6,113 nucleotides of DNA from an uncultured Clostridia bacterium. Its GTDB lineage: Bacteria; Bacillota; Clostridia; Oscillospirales; Ruminococcaceae. Positions 1 through 5,738 of the stretch are shown here, one piece after another. The stretch covers positions 1 through 6,113 of the forward strand of contig CANRLY010000116.1 of NCBI GenBank assembly GCA_947631585.1, read 5' to 3'. A program made the translations under genes and the position numbers. Position 1 is the first letter of the stretch. The number at the start of each line of letters is the position of its first letter. The notes beneath the pieces were generated by a model, which ran no database searches, was not told the origin of the DNA, and worked only from the letters and a program-made list of their open reading frames with translations.

Positions 1-268
1 CTAATTTATGCCCTATACCTTGCTTTCTGTATTGCGGTTCAACTGCGGTATGATAGATAAACCCGCGTCTGCCGTCATTGCCTGCCAATATCGCTCCGAC
101 GACCTTATTATCTGTCAAGGCAACAAAACAGGTATCAGGGTTTCTGTTTATGAACCTGTCAATACCATCTCTGGAGTCATCAATACTGTTCAGACCCATT
201 CCGGCGCAAGCCAGCCATAAGTTATAGATCTCATCGTAATCGTTAATTGTCATTTTTCTGATAGTCAT
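1..268 (-). CDS. GNAT-family N-acetyltransferase, partial (C-terminus beyond left edge)
   Basis: This is the first 89 codons of a leftward gene, open to the window edge. The product begins MTIRKMTINDYDEIYNLW and contains the GNAT acetyl-CoA-binding signature near residues 79-87, where EPQYRKQGIG matches the usual Q/R-x-x-G-x-G/A loop after a beta strand (FIYHTAVEP). The family transfers an acetyl group from acetyl-CoA to an amine; the substrate cannot be told from this fragment. An AGGTG ribosome binding site lies at 275-279, six bases before the ATG at 266-268; an in-frame second ATG at 251-253 is a weaker alternative. The gene starts only 28 bases after the stop of the upstream HAD gene, with no visible terminator between, so it is probably the third gene of the queA transcript. 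A shorter rightward reading frame over this region is its antisense shadow. Confidence 0.85.
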   Translation of the reverse strand, partial: MTIRKMTINDYDEIYNLWLACAGMGLNSIDDSRDGIDRFINRNPDTCFVALTDNKVVGAILAGNDGRRGFIYHTAVEPQYRKQGIGHKL

Positions 269-296
269 GTAATACACCTATAAATTCATTTGTTAA

Positions 297-944
297 TTAA
301 AATATTTTCAACAAGTCCGAAAGATCCTCTATTTCGTGATCTGCCTGTTCATTTATATTATTAACGCTTGCAAGTCCGCAAAGACCTTGTTTTATCCATA
401 TCGTTTTCATGCCGACTTTTTTGGCAGGCGCTATGTCGTTGTCTAATCTGTCACCGACCATGACCGCATTGGCAGGCAGACACTTTGCAGCTGTCAGCGC
501 ACGATGAAATATCCCGATATCCGGCTTTGAAACACCTTCTTCCGCAGAGGCAAGAACAATGTCAAGGTACTTTAAAAGTCCCCAGCTTGAAAGGCGGTCT
601 CTCGTTCCCGGACTTTGATTTGCGATAACGCCAAGACGATAACCTTTTTGGGACAACTGCTTTAAAACGTATTCTGCGTTATCATACGGCTTTTCCGCCT
701 CTTTGTGCCACGGCGGCAATTTCAGACCGTAATACTTGACCGCCTCATGGTCGCCTTTGAGATTTTGCTTAGAAAATTCAATGACTTTTTTCTCAAAGTC
801 CTCCGGACTGATCGCTGTCCCCGCAACAGCTTCACGGTATCTGAGTTTATAACATTCACTTTCGTCAATAAGAGTTGAGCCGATATCGAAGAATATCCAT
901 TCTATCTCCGTAAACGCATTGCATTTTCCCAATAATTCTTTCAT
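297..944 (-). CDS. HAD-superfamily hydrolase (subfamily IA-like phosphatase)
   Basis: A 215-residue protein with the four HAD motifs in order: motif I FFDIGSTLID with nucleophile D20, motif II GVIANQS with S111, motif III lysine K140 in VSKPDIGIF, and motif IV GDRLDND with D165 and D170. The roughly 85 residues between motifs I and II fit a helical C1 cap, as in subfamily IA. These cytosolic enzymes usually remove phosphate from small metabolites; the substrate is unknown here. Position 22, where most HAD phosphatases carry the second, acid/base Asp of DxD, is Gly; such DxG variants occur in the family, but this makes the exact chemistry less sure. The ATG overlaps the queA stop by one base (TAATG on the minus strand), which implies translational coupling; the only upstream Shine-Dalgarno-like sequence is weak (GGTGAT, inside queA). 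Confidence 0.88.
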   Translation of the reverse strand: MKELLGKCNAFTEIEWIFFDIGSTLIDESECYKLRYREAVAGTAISPEDFEKKVIEFSKQNLKGDHEAVKYYGLKLPPWHKEAEKPYDNAEYVLKQLSQKGYRLGVIANQSPGTRDRLSSWGLLKYLDIVLASAEEGVSKPDIGIFHRALTAAKCLPANAVMVGDRLDNDIAPAKKVGMKTIWIKQGLCGLASVNNINEQADHEIEDLSDLLKIF

Positions 945-1990
945 TACAATATCACCATACTGTCTCCAAAGCTGAAAAATCGGTATTTTTCCTCAACCGC
1001 CGTCTTATAGGCATTCATTGTGTTATCATAGCCGGCAAACGCCGATACCAGCATTATCAAGGTGCTTTCAGGGAGATGAAAATTCGTTATCAGCCCGTCC
1101 AGAACTTTGAATTTGTAACCGGGATAAATGAAAATATCGGTGTTTCCGCAGCAAGGTACCACCTTGCCATACTGTGAAGCAACGCTTTCAAGAGTCCGGC
1201 AGGAAGTAGTTCCCACTGCGATGACTCTGCCGCCTCTTGCTTTTGTTTCGGAAATGAGCCTTGCGGTGCGTTCAGGTATCTCGTAATGCTCGCTGTGCAT
1301 TTTATGGTCTAAAACCTTGTCCTCTTTGACCGGACGGAAAGTCCCCAGACCAACGTGCAAAGTAACATACGCCAGGTCAACACCGCTTTTTTCCAATTCG
1401 GCAAGCTGTTCTTTAGTAAAATGAAGCCCTGCCGTAGGTGCGGCTGCCGAACCCAGTTCCCGGGAGTAGACCGTCTGATAACGTTCTTTGTCACGGAGCT
1501 TTTCCGTAATATACGGCGGAAGCGGCATTTGCCCGATCTCGTCCAGTGCGGAATAGATATTATCGTCCTTGCAGTGGAATCGGGCAATGCGGTTGCCGTC
1601 CTCTTTGACCTCCAGTATCTCAGCGGTCAGCAGCCCTCCGCCAAACACAAAACGTGTTCCGACCTTGGCTTTTTTTCCGGGACGGCATATCAGTTCCCAC
1701 ACCATGTTTTCTTTCTGTTCCAGCAAAAGAAACTCGATAAAAGTGCGGTTATTTTCTTTTTCACCGTATATTCTTGCTGGGATAACTCTGCTGTCGTTCA
1801 GAACAAGCAGGTCACCCTTTTTGAGAAGTTCGCATAGGTTATAAAAATGACTATGGGAAATACTTCCGCTGCTGCGGTCCAGCACCAGCATACGGGAAGT
1901 GTTTCTCGGCTCGATTGGCGTCTGGGCAATTAGTTCCTGCGGAAGCTCATAATAAAAGTCAGATCTTTTCAGGTCGTTCAGGTCAAGCAT
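944..1990 (-). CDS. queA: S-adenosylmethionine:tRNA ribosyltransferase-isomerase QueA
   Basis: QueA moves the ribosyl part of S-adenosylmethionine onto 7-aminomethyl-7-deazaguanine in tRNA anticodons and rearranges it to epoxyqueuosine, the penultimate step of queuosine synthesis. The 348-residue length is normal for the family. Visible family blocks are YELPQELIAQTPIEPR near residue 14, LVLNDSRVIPARIYG (62-76), PTAGLHFT (185-192), TLHVGLGTFRPV (210-221), MHSEHYE (231-237), VGTTSCRTLE (259-268), ITNFHLPEST (301-310) and the FFSFGDSMVIL terminus. The start is fixed by AAGGAG at 1999-2004, eight bases before the ATG at 1988-1990. It is the first gene of a leftward cluster with the HAD gene and GNAT gene. 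Leftward promoters lie in the divergent intergenic region, so its mRNA leader runs antisense to part or all of the lysine riboswitch. Confidence 0.98.
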   Translation of the reverse strand: MLDLNDLKRSDFYYELPQELIAQTPIEPRNTSRMLVLDRSSGSISHSHFYNLCELLKKGDLLVLNDSRVIPARIYGEKENNRTFIEFLLLEQKENMVWELICRPGKKAKVGTRFVFGGGLLTAEILEVKEDGNRIARFHCKDDNIYSALDEIGQMPLPPYITEKLRDKERYQTVYSRELGSAAAPTAGLHFTKEQLAELEKSGVDLAYVTLHVGLGTFRPVKEDKVLDHKMHSEHYEIPERTARLISETKARGGRVIAVGTTSCRTLESVASQYGKVVPCCGNTDIFIYPGYKFKVLDGLITNFHLPESTLIMLVSAFAGYDNTMNAYKTAVEEKYRFFSFGDSMVIL

Positions 1991-2053
1991 ATATCAGTCT
2001 CCTTGCGGCTGTTTAAGTTTTGCAAAAAAATAATATAAATTTATTGAAATCTG

Positions 2054-2082
2054 TTGACAGAGGGGCTAAACTCTGTTATCAT
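2054..2082 (+). promoter_or_regulatory. Sigma-A promoter of the lysine riboswitch/asd operon
   Basis: TTGACA at 2054-2059 is followed by a 17-base spacer and TATCAT at 2077-2082. A TG at 2074-2075 gives an extended -10. Transcription would start near 2089-2090, just before the 5' strand of riboswitch helix P1, which is the expected geometry. The -10 element overlaps the -10 of a leftward promoter candidate (2081-2086). Confidence 0.85.
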
Positions 2083-2110
2083 TATAAAAGCGAGATAGAG
2101 GTGCGGTCAA
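2081..2110 (-). promoter_or_regulatory. Candidate leftward sigma-A promoter for queA (proximal)
   Basis: On the minus strand TTGACC (2110-2105) is followed by 18 bases and a perfect TATAAT (2086-2081). It would start RNA near 2074, giving queA a leader of about 85 bases. It lies in the 5' end of the riboswitch DNA, and its -10 shares bases with the -10 of the rightward promoter, so the two probably cannot be occupied at once. Promoter strength is inferred from the match only. Confidence 0.5.
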
Positions 2111-2265
2111 GATCAGTAACAGCTTTCATTAACGATTGCCCGATGGAAAGCTGCGAAAGGCGAGACTGCCGAAGATCGGTCGCCTGCGTGCAGAGGCAGC
2201 CGGTCTGATTGCAGGTCGAACAGGTCTGTAATTGTCATCATACTGAAGTGATGGAGTGCTATCGA
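2090..2265 (+). ncRNA. Lysine riboswitch (L-box) aptamer
   Basis: A cis-acting mRNA leader that binds lysine and controls the downstream lysine-synthesis genes. All five helices of the family junction can be drawn: P1 GATAG 2094-2098 with CTATC 2259-2263; P2 GCGGTC 2103-2108 with GACTGC 2164-2169, continued above the internal loop by CAGCTTTC 2120-2127 with GAAAGCTG 2146-2153; P3 2174-2185 with 2194-2205 (one C-A mismatch); P4 ATTGCAG 2208-2214 with CTGTAAT 2226-2232; P5 CATCA 2236-2240 with TGATG 2249-2253. The conserved L-box strings AGAGGTGC, AAGATCAGTAA, GAAAGGCGA, GCCGAAG and GGAGTGCTATC are all present. It sits between a strong promoter and an intrinsic terminator ahead of asd-dapA-dapB, so high lysine should switch the operon off by early termination. 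The L2-L3 loop-loop contact known in this family could not be assigned with certainty. Confidence 0.96.
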
Positions 2266-2277
2266 CATATTATTTTG

Positions 2278-2306
2278 ATTATACGCTATTTTTCCAAATA
2301 TGTCAA
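2278..2306 (-). promoter_or_regulatory. Perfect-consensus leftward sigma-A promoter inside the riboswitch expression platform
   Basis: On the minus strand TTGACA (2306-2301), a 17-base spacer and TATAAT (2283-2278) match the sigma-A consensus at every position. RNA would start near 2271 and run left across the entire lysine aptamer into queA, whose ATG is about 280 bases downstream. No convincing terminator lies between. It may be the main queA promoter, an antisense RNA promoter for the riboswitch, or both. Confidence 0.7.
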
Positions 2307-2328
2307 CACTTTATAATGAAGTATGAGG

Positions 2329-2350
2329 ACTGGTCTTGACCAGTTTTTTT
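2329..2350 (+). terminator. Intrinsic terminator of the lysine riboswitch
   Basis: ACTGGT (2329-2334), a CTTG tetraloop and ACCAGT (2339-2344) form a six-pair stem followed by seven T (2344-2350). CUUG is a known stabilising RNA tetraloop, and G-U/A-U pairs could lengthen the base. It lies after the aptamer and 64 bases before the asd ATG, the expected place for the off-state terminator. A second short hairpin, TGTTGC (2350-2355) with GCAACA (2361-2366), follows directly and would exist only in read-through RNA. Confidence 0.9.
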
Positions 2351-2400
2351 GTTGCTGTCTGCAACAGATAAGCGGCAAAAATGTAAAATTTTATTTCATA

Positions 2401-2406
2401 AAGGAG
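2401..2406 (+). promoter_or_regulatory. Ribosome binding site fixing the asd start
   Basis: AAGGAG lies eight bases before the ATG at 2415. It argues against an in-frame TTG at 2349, which falls in the T-run of the riboswitch terminator and has no such site. Confidence 0.9.
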
Positions 2407-2414
2407 CAATTCTG

Positions 2415-3497
2415 ATGAGAAGATTCAATGTTGGTATAATAGGCGCAACGGGTATGGTAGGTCAGCGGTTTTCCCTGATACTAAGCAAGCATCCGTGGTT
2501 CAACGTGGTTTGCGTTGCCGCATCGGCAAGATCAGCCGGGAAGACCCTTAAAGAGGCGGTCGGCGAACGCTGGGCAATGAAAGAGCCTATGCCAGAGGCG
2601 CTGAGCGGTATGGTAGTTATGGACGCTGAAAAGGATATAGATAAGATCGCCGCCATGGTGGACTTCGTTTTCTGTGCCGTAAACATGAAGAAAGACGAGA
2701 TCAAAGCTCTTGAAGAAGCTTATGCAAAAGCTGAATGTCCGGTAATCTCTAATAATTCAGCTCACAGACACACGGACGACGTTCCTATGGTAATTCCGGA
2801 GGTCAACCCTGAGCATATCGAAATTATTAAGGCTCAGAGAAAACGTCTCGGCACAAAGAGAGGATTTATTGCCGTAAAGTCAAACTGTTCGCTGCAAAGC
2901 TATGTTCCGGCTCTTGCGCCGCTTATGGAAAAATATAAGGTAACAAAGGCTCTTGCCTGCACATATCAGGCTATTTCAGGCGCAGGAAAGACTTTTGAGA
3001 CAATGCCTGAGATAGTTGACAATGTTATTCCGTTTATCGGCGGAGAAGAGGAAAAATCGGAACTTGAGCCGCTGAAGATCTGGGGACATATCGAAGGCGA
3101 TAAGATAGTCAGCGCAGACTCCCCTTCTATAACGACCCAGTGCCTGAGAGTTCCCGTTTCGGACGGTCATACCGCTGCGGTGTTCGTTTCGTTTGAAAAG
3201 AAGCCCACCAAAGACGAGATACTTAAAGAGTGGAAAGAATTCAGAGGCGTTCCGCAGGAGCTTGAACTTCCCTCTGCCCCGAAACAGTTCCTGAACTATT
3301 TCACTGAGGATAACAGACCTCAGGCAAAGCTTGACAGAGAGCTGGAGGGCGGAATGGCTGTTTCTATCGGACGACTCAGGGAGGATTCCCAGTACGATTA
3401 CAAATTTGTATGTCTTTCCCACAATACCCTCAGAGGCGCAGCCGGAGGAGCTGTACTGTTGGCAGAGCTTCTTGCGGCAAAAGGATATTTTGACTGA
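2415..3497 (+). CDS. asd: Aspartate-semialdehyde dehydrogenase (archaeal/fungal-type)
   Basis: Asd reduces beta-aspartyl phosphate to aspartate semialdehyde with NADPH, the branch point for lysine, threonine and methionine. The 360-residue product from the ATG at 2415 opens with the nucleotide-binding loop GATGMVGQR (residues 10-18). The catalytic cysteine is C158 in KSNCSLQSY, followed by YQAISGAGKTFETM (Q185 region), the ELEPLKIWGHI segment, and catalytic H252 in PVSDGHTAAVFV. The YQAISGAG and SNCSLQSY blocks and the overall order resemble the form first known from archaea and fungi rather than the E. coli form. It is the first gene after the lysine riboswitch, so lysine should repress it by transcription termination. 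Its TGA overlaps the next gene's ATG by one base. Confidence 0.96.
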   Translation: MRRFNVGIIGATGMVGQRFSLILSKHPWFNVVCVAASARSAGKTLKEAVGERWAMKEPMPEALSGMVVMDAEKDIDKIAAMVDFVFCAVNMKKDEIKALEEAYAKAECPVISNNSAHRHTDDVPMVIPEVNPEHIEIIKAQRKRLGTKRGFIAVKSNCSLQSYVPALAPLMEKYKVTKALACTYQAISGAGKTFETMPEIVDNVIPFIGGEEEKSELEPLKIWGHIEGDKIVSADSPSITTQCLRVPVSDGHTAAVFVSFEKKPTKDEILKEWKEFRGVPQELELPSAPKQFLNYFTEDNRPQAKLDRELEGGMAVSIGRLREDSQYDYKFVCLSHNTLRGAAGGAVLLAELLAAKGYFD

Positions 3498-3955
3498 TGG
3501 AACATCTGACAATTAAAAACGCCGACCTGTCTGATGTTCCTGAAATATGCCGCTTTGTTCATGAACTTGCGGAATTTGAGGGTTACGGGGAACAATGTTC
3601 GCTTACCGAAAGCGAGCTTGCCGGCTTTATGCAAAAGCAAGAACCGCTCAGGGCTGTGATGGCGGTACTTGACGGCAGGCCCATCGGGGTTGCGACCTAC
3701 TTCTATATATCTCTTGCTTCCCTATCAGGGAAAAAAGTTTTGTATGTTGAAGATGCTTTTGTTAAAGCGGAGTACCGAAACCAGGGCGCAGGAAAGGCTA
3801 TGTTTGACAGGCTGGAAGCCATCGCAAAGGAAAACGGCTGTCTGCGGCTTGAATGGAAATGCCTTGCTTGGAATGAAAATGCGGTCAGGTTCTATGACCG
3901 GATAGGAGCGGCGGCTGCTAAAGACTGGATAACCTACATGAAAAGAATAAAATGA
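3497..3955 (+). CDS. GNAT acetyltransferase, SSAT/thialysine acetyltransferase-like
   Basis: A complete 152-residue single-domain GNAT protein. Acetyl-CoA-binding motif A is clear: YVEDAFVKAEYRNQGAGKAMF (83-103, the loop is R94-x-x-G-x-G-K). Downstream are RLEWKCLAWN (117-126), AVRFYDRIGA (129-138) and a tryptophan near the end (DWITYM). The ED-x-FV-x-x-EYR, WN-x-x-A-x-x-FY and GA...W pattern matches the spermidine/spermine and thialysine N-acetyltransferase branch, which acetylates primary amines of polyamines or lysine analogues; this assignment is from memory of motifs. The ATG overlaps the asd stop (TGATG), with AAGGA at 3481-3485 inside asd, so the two are likely translationally coupled. 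It therefore shares lysine-riboswitch control. Possible substrates are thialysine, lysine, a diaminopimelate intermediate or a polyamine; the sequence does not decide. Confidence 0.88.
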   Translation: MEHLTIKNADLSDVPEICRFVHELAEFEGYGEQCSLTESELAGFMQKQEPLRAVMAVLDGRPIGVATYFYISLASLSGKKVLYVEDAFVKAEYRNQGAGKAMFDRLEAIAKENGCLRLEWKCLAWNENAVRFYDRIGAAAAKDWITYMKRIK

Positions 3956-3985
3956 TCTTGATTTGAAAGGAGTTTGGTTTAAGTT

Positions 3986-4876
3986 ATGAAAAACACCATA
4001 TTTACCGGCGCAGGAGTTGCGATAGTCACTCCTATGAACGCTGACGGGAGCGTTAATTACAACAAGTTGGGTCAGCTTATAGATTTTAATATCGACAACG
4101 GCACGGACGCTATCATCATTTGCGGAACTACCGGTGAAAGCGCCACTCTTTCGGACGAAGAACACATAGAGTGCATAAGATACGCCGTTGAAAAAACTCA
4201 GAAAAGAGTACCTGTTATTGCCGGAACAGGCAGCAACGATACCGCTTATGCTATAAAGCTTTCAAAGGAAGCCGAAGAAATAGGCGCTGACGCTCTGCTG
4301 GTAGTTACACCTTATTATAATAAGACCTCCCAGAACGGTCTTATCAGGCATTTTACCGCCGTTGCAGATTCGGTGAACATACCGATAATTCTGTATAACG
4401 TACCGTCAAGGACAGGGGTGAATATTGCGGTGGATACCATTGCGGAACTTTCAAAGCACCCCAATATCGCAGCCGTCAAGGAAGCCAGCGGAAATATTTC
4501 TCAGGTGGCTAAGATTATCGCTGCCTGCGGCGAAAACCTCGATGTTTACAGCGGTAACGACGATCAGATAATACCTATAATGGCTCTTGGCGGAAAAGGC
4601 GTTATCTCGGTGCTGTCTAACTGTATGCCTTTTGAGACCCACGAGATATGCGCTTTGTGCCTTGAAAACAAATACCCCGAAGCAAGAGCAAAGGCAATGC
4701 AGCTTCTTGAGTTTACCGGCGACCTGTTTATTGACGTGAATCCCATTCCTGTAAAGGAAGCTCTTAACATTATGGGTTTTGAGGTAGGAGAATGCAGAAT
4801 GCCTCTTGCTCCGTTGAGCGATAAGAACAGAGAGATACTTAAAGGATCTATGAAAAAGCTGGGACTTGTAAAATAA
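3986..4876 (+). CDS. dapA: 4-hydroxy-tetrahydrodipicolinate synthase DapA
   Basis: DapA condenses pyruvate with aspartate semialdehyde in the cytosol, the first committed step toward diaminopimelate and lysine. The 296-residue TIM-barrel protein has the usual length. Key parts are visible: GTTGES (47-52) with T48/T49, TPYYNK with Y110 and Y111, the YNVPSRTG block with Y137 and R142, and the Schiff-base lysine K165 in AAVKEASGN. The C-terminal PIPVKEAL block is also typical. AAAGGAG at 3966-3972 sits 13 bases before the ATG, a slightly long spacing; an in-frame TTG closer to it runs straight into a stop, so the ATG at 3986 is the start. It follows the GNAT gene by 30 bases, with no terminator between. 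Confidence 0.98.
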   Translation: MKNTIFTGAGVAIVTPMNADGSVNYNKLGQLIDFNIDNGTDAIIICGTTGESATLSDEEHIECIRYAVEKTQKRVPVIAGTGSNDTAYAIKLSKEAEEIGADALLVVTPYYNKTSQNGLIRHFTAVADSVNIPIILYNVPSRTGVNIAVDTIAELSKHPNIAAVKEASGNISQVAKIIAACGENLDVYSGNDDQIIPIMALGGKGVISVLSNCMPFETHEICALCLENKYPEARAKAMQLLEFTGDLFIDVNPIPVKEALNIMGFEVGECRMPLAPLSDKNREILKGSMKKLGLVK

Positions 4877-4898
4877 TTATCCGAAAGGACTGAATGGA

Positions 4899-5648
4899 AT
4901 GTTAAACATTGCTGTTTGCGGCTGCTGCGGAAAAATGGGCAGAGTGATAGACGATATTATTTCAGCAAGAGATGATTGCAGGATTTGTTTTGGAGTGGAT
5001 ATCTGCGGTGAACGATACGGGAACTTCCCTGTTTATAAAAAATTCAGTGAGGCTGATGAAACGCCAGACGTTATCATCGACTTCAGCCACCCCTCCCTGC
5101 TTGACGAACTGCTTGATAATGCAATGACAAACGGCACGCCGGTGGTTATTGCGACCACGGGTTATTCTGATGAGCAGATAGCTGCGATAAACAAGGCGTC
5201 CGAGCAGATACCGATCTTCTTTACTTTCAATATGTCCCTTGGGATAAATCTTATGGAAGAACTGGCAAGAAAGGCTGCTTCGGTGCTGGGCGGACAGTTC
5301 GATATCGAGATAATCGAAAAACACCACAACCAGAAGCTGGACGCTCCCAGCGGAACGGCTCTTATGCTTGCCGGAGCGCTCAACGACGAGCTAGGAAAAA
5401 GCAAGACGTATGTTTACGACAGACATTCGGTAAGGCAGAAGCGCAGCAAGAACGAGATAGGCATACATTCTGTAAGAGGCGGTACTATCGTCGGCGAGCA
5501 TGAGATTATTTTTGCCGGAAGAGACGAAGTTTTCTCTCTCAGGCATGAAGCTCATTCAAAGCAGATATTTGCTGTAGGGGCGGTAAACGCTGCGGTTTTC
5601 ATGGTCGGCAAAAAAGCCGGAATGTATGATATGAAAGATCTGTTATAA
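4899..5648 (+). CDS. dapB: 4-hydroxy-tetrahydrodipicolinate reductase DapB
   Basis: DapB reduces the DapA product to tetrahydrodipicolinate with NAD(P)H. The 249-residue protein is slightly short but complete. It starts with a Rossmann loop, CGCCGKMGR (residues 7-15); the two cysteines replace the commoner GAAGRMG form. Next come IDFSHP (60-65), the ATTGYS block (85-90) and MSLGINLM (112-119). The active-site segment is EIIEKHHNQKLDAPSGTAL, with H142 and K146 at the spacing of the catalytic His/Lys pair and SGT at 151-153. Later GEHEIIFAGRDE (199-210) and LRHEAHSK are also family blocks. AAAGGA at 4884-4889 lies nine bases before the ATG; a nearer ATG at 4894 is out of frame and stops at once. 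It is the last gene of the riboswitch operon, 22 bases after dapA. Confidence 0.98.
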   Translation: MLNIAVCGCCGKMGRVIDDIISARDDCRICFGVDICGERYGNFPVYKKFSEADETPDVIIDFSHPSLLDELLDNAMTNGTPVVIATTGYSDEQIAAINKASEQIPIFFTFNMSLGINLMEELARKAASVLGGQFDIEIIEKHHNQKLDAPSGTALMLAGALNDELGKSKTYVYDRHSVRQKRSKNEIGIHSVRGGTIVGEHEIIFAGRDEVFSLRHEAHSKQIFAVGAVNAAVFMVGKKAGMYDMKDLL

Positions 5649-5655
5649 AATTCTG

Positions 5656-5681
5656 AGGGAATACTTTTGTATTCCCTTTTT
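5656..5681 (+). terminator. Intrinsic terminator after dapB
   Basis: AGGGAATAC (5656-5664), a TTTT loop and GTATTCCCT (5669-5677) form a nine-pair perfect stem running into a T-tract (5677-5681). It begins eight bases after the dapB stop and ends the lysine operon. Confidence 0.95.
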
Positions 5682-5684
5682 CTA

Positions 5685-5713
5685 TTGATTAATTGAAATA
5701 AATGTGTTAATAT
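5685..5713 (+). promoter_or_regulatory. Candidate promoter of the CapA-like gene
   Basis: TTGATT (5685-5690), a 17-base spacer and TAATAT (5708-5713), with TG at 5705-5706 as an extended -10. The -10 is weak and the region is AT-rich, so this is tentative; it rests partly on the preceding terminator, which makes an own promoter necessary. Confidence 0.4.
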
Positions 5714-5738
5714 ATAGAAAAGAAAGGAGAATTGTCTT

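Noticed and set aside
1355..1844. Overlapping rightward reading frames of 160 and 91 codons inside queA
   Set aside because: They are antisense to a clear, full-length queA; no ribosome binding site or family motif was seen.
2020..2060. Possible leftward terminator before queA (T-run on the minus strand at 2030-2024 with a nearby CTGT/ACAG repeat)
   Set aside because: The repeat forms only a tiny stem with an impossible two-base loop and is too far from the T-run; the CTGTTGACAG bases are the -35 of the rightward promoter.
1991..2080. preQ1 riboswitch ahead of queA
   Set aside because: The leader lacks the C-rich loop and A-rich tail of known preQ1 aptamers.
2020..2208. Rightward 62-codon reading frame upstream of asd
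   Set aside because: It covers the riboswitch promoter and aptamer, has no ribosome binding site, and its sequence is explained by RNA structure.
2349..2414. Possible 22-residue N-terminal extension of Asd from a TTG codon
   Set aside because: The codon lies in the terminator T-run, lacks a ribosome binding site, and the extension precedes the normal MRRFNVGIIGATG start, which has AAGGAG at ideal spacing.
2976..3512. Leftward 178-codon reading frame inside asd
   Set aside because: It is antisense to conserved Asd blocks and shows no recognisable protein motif.
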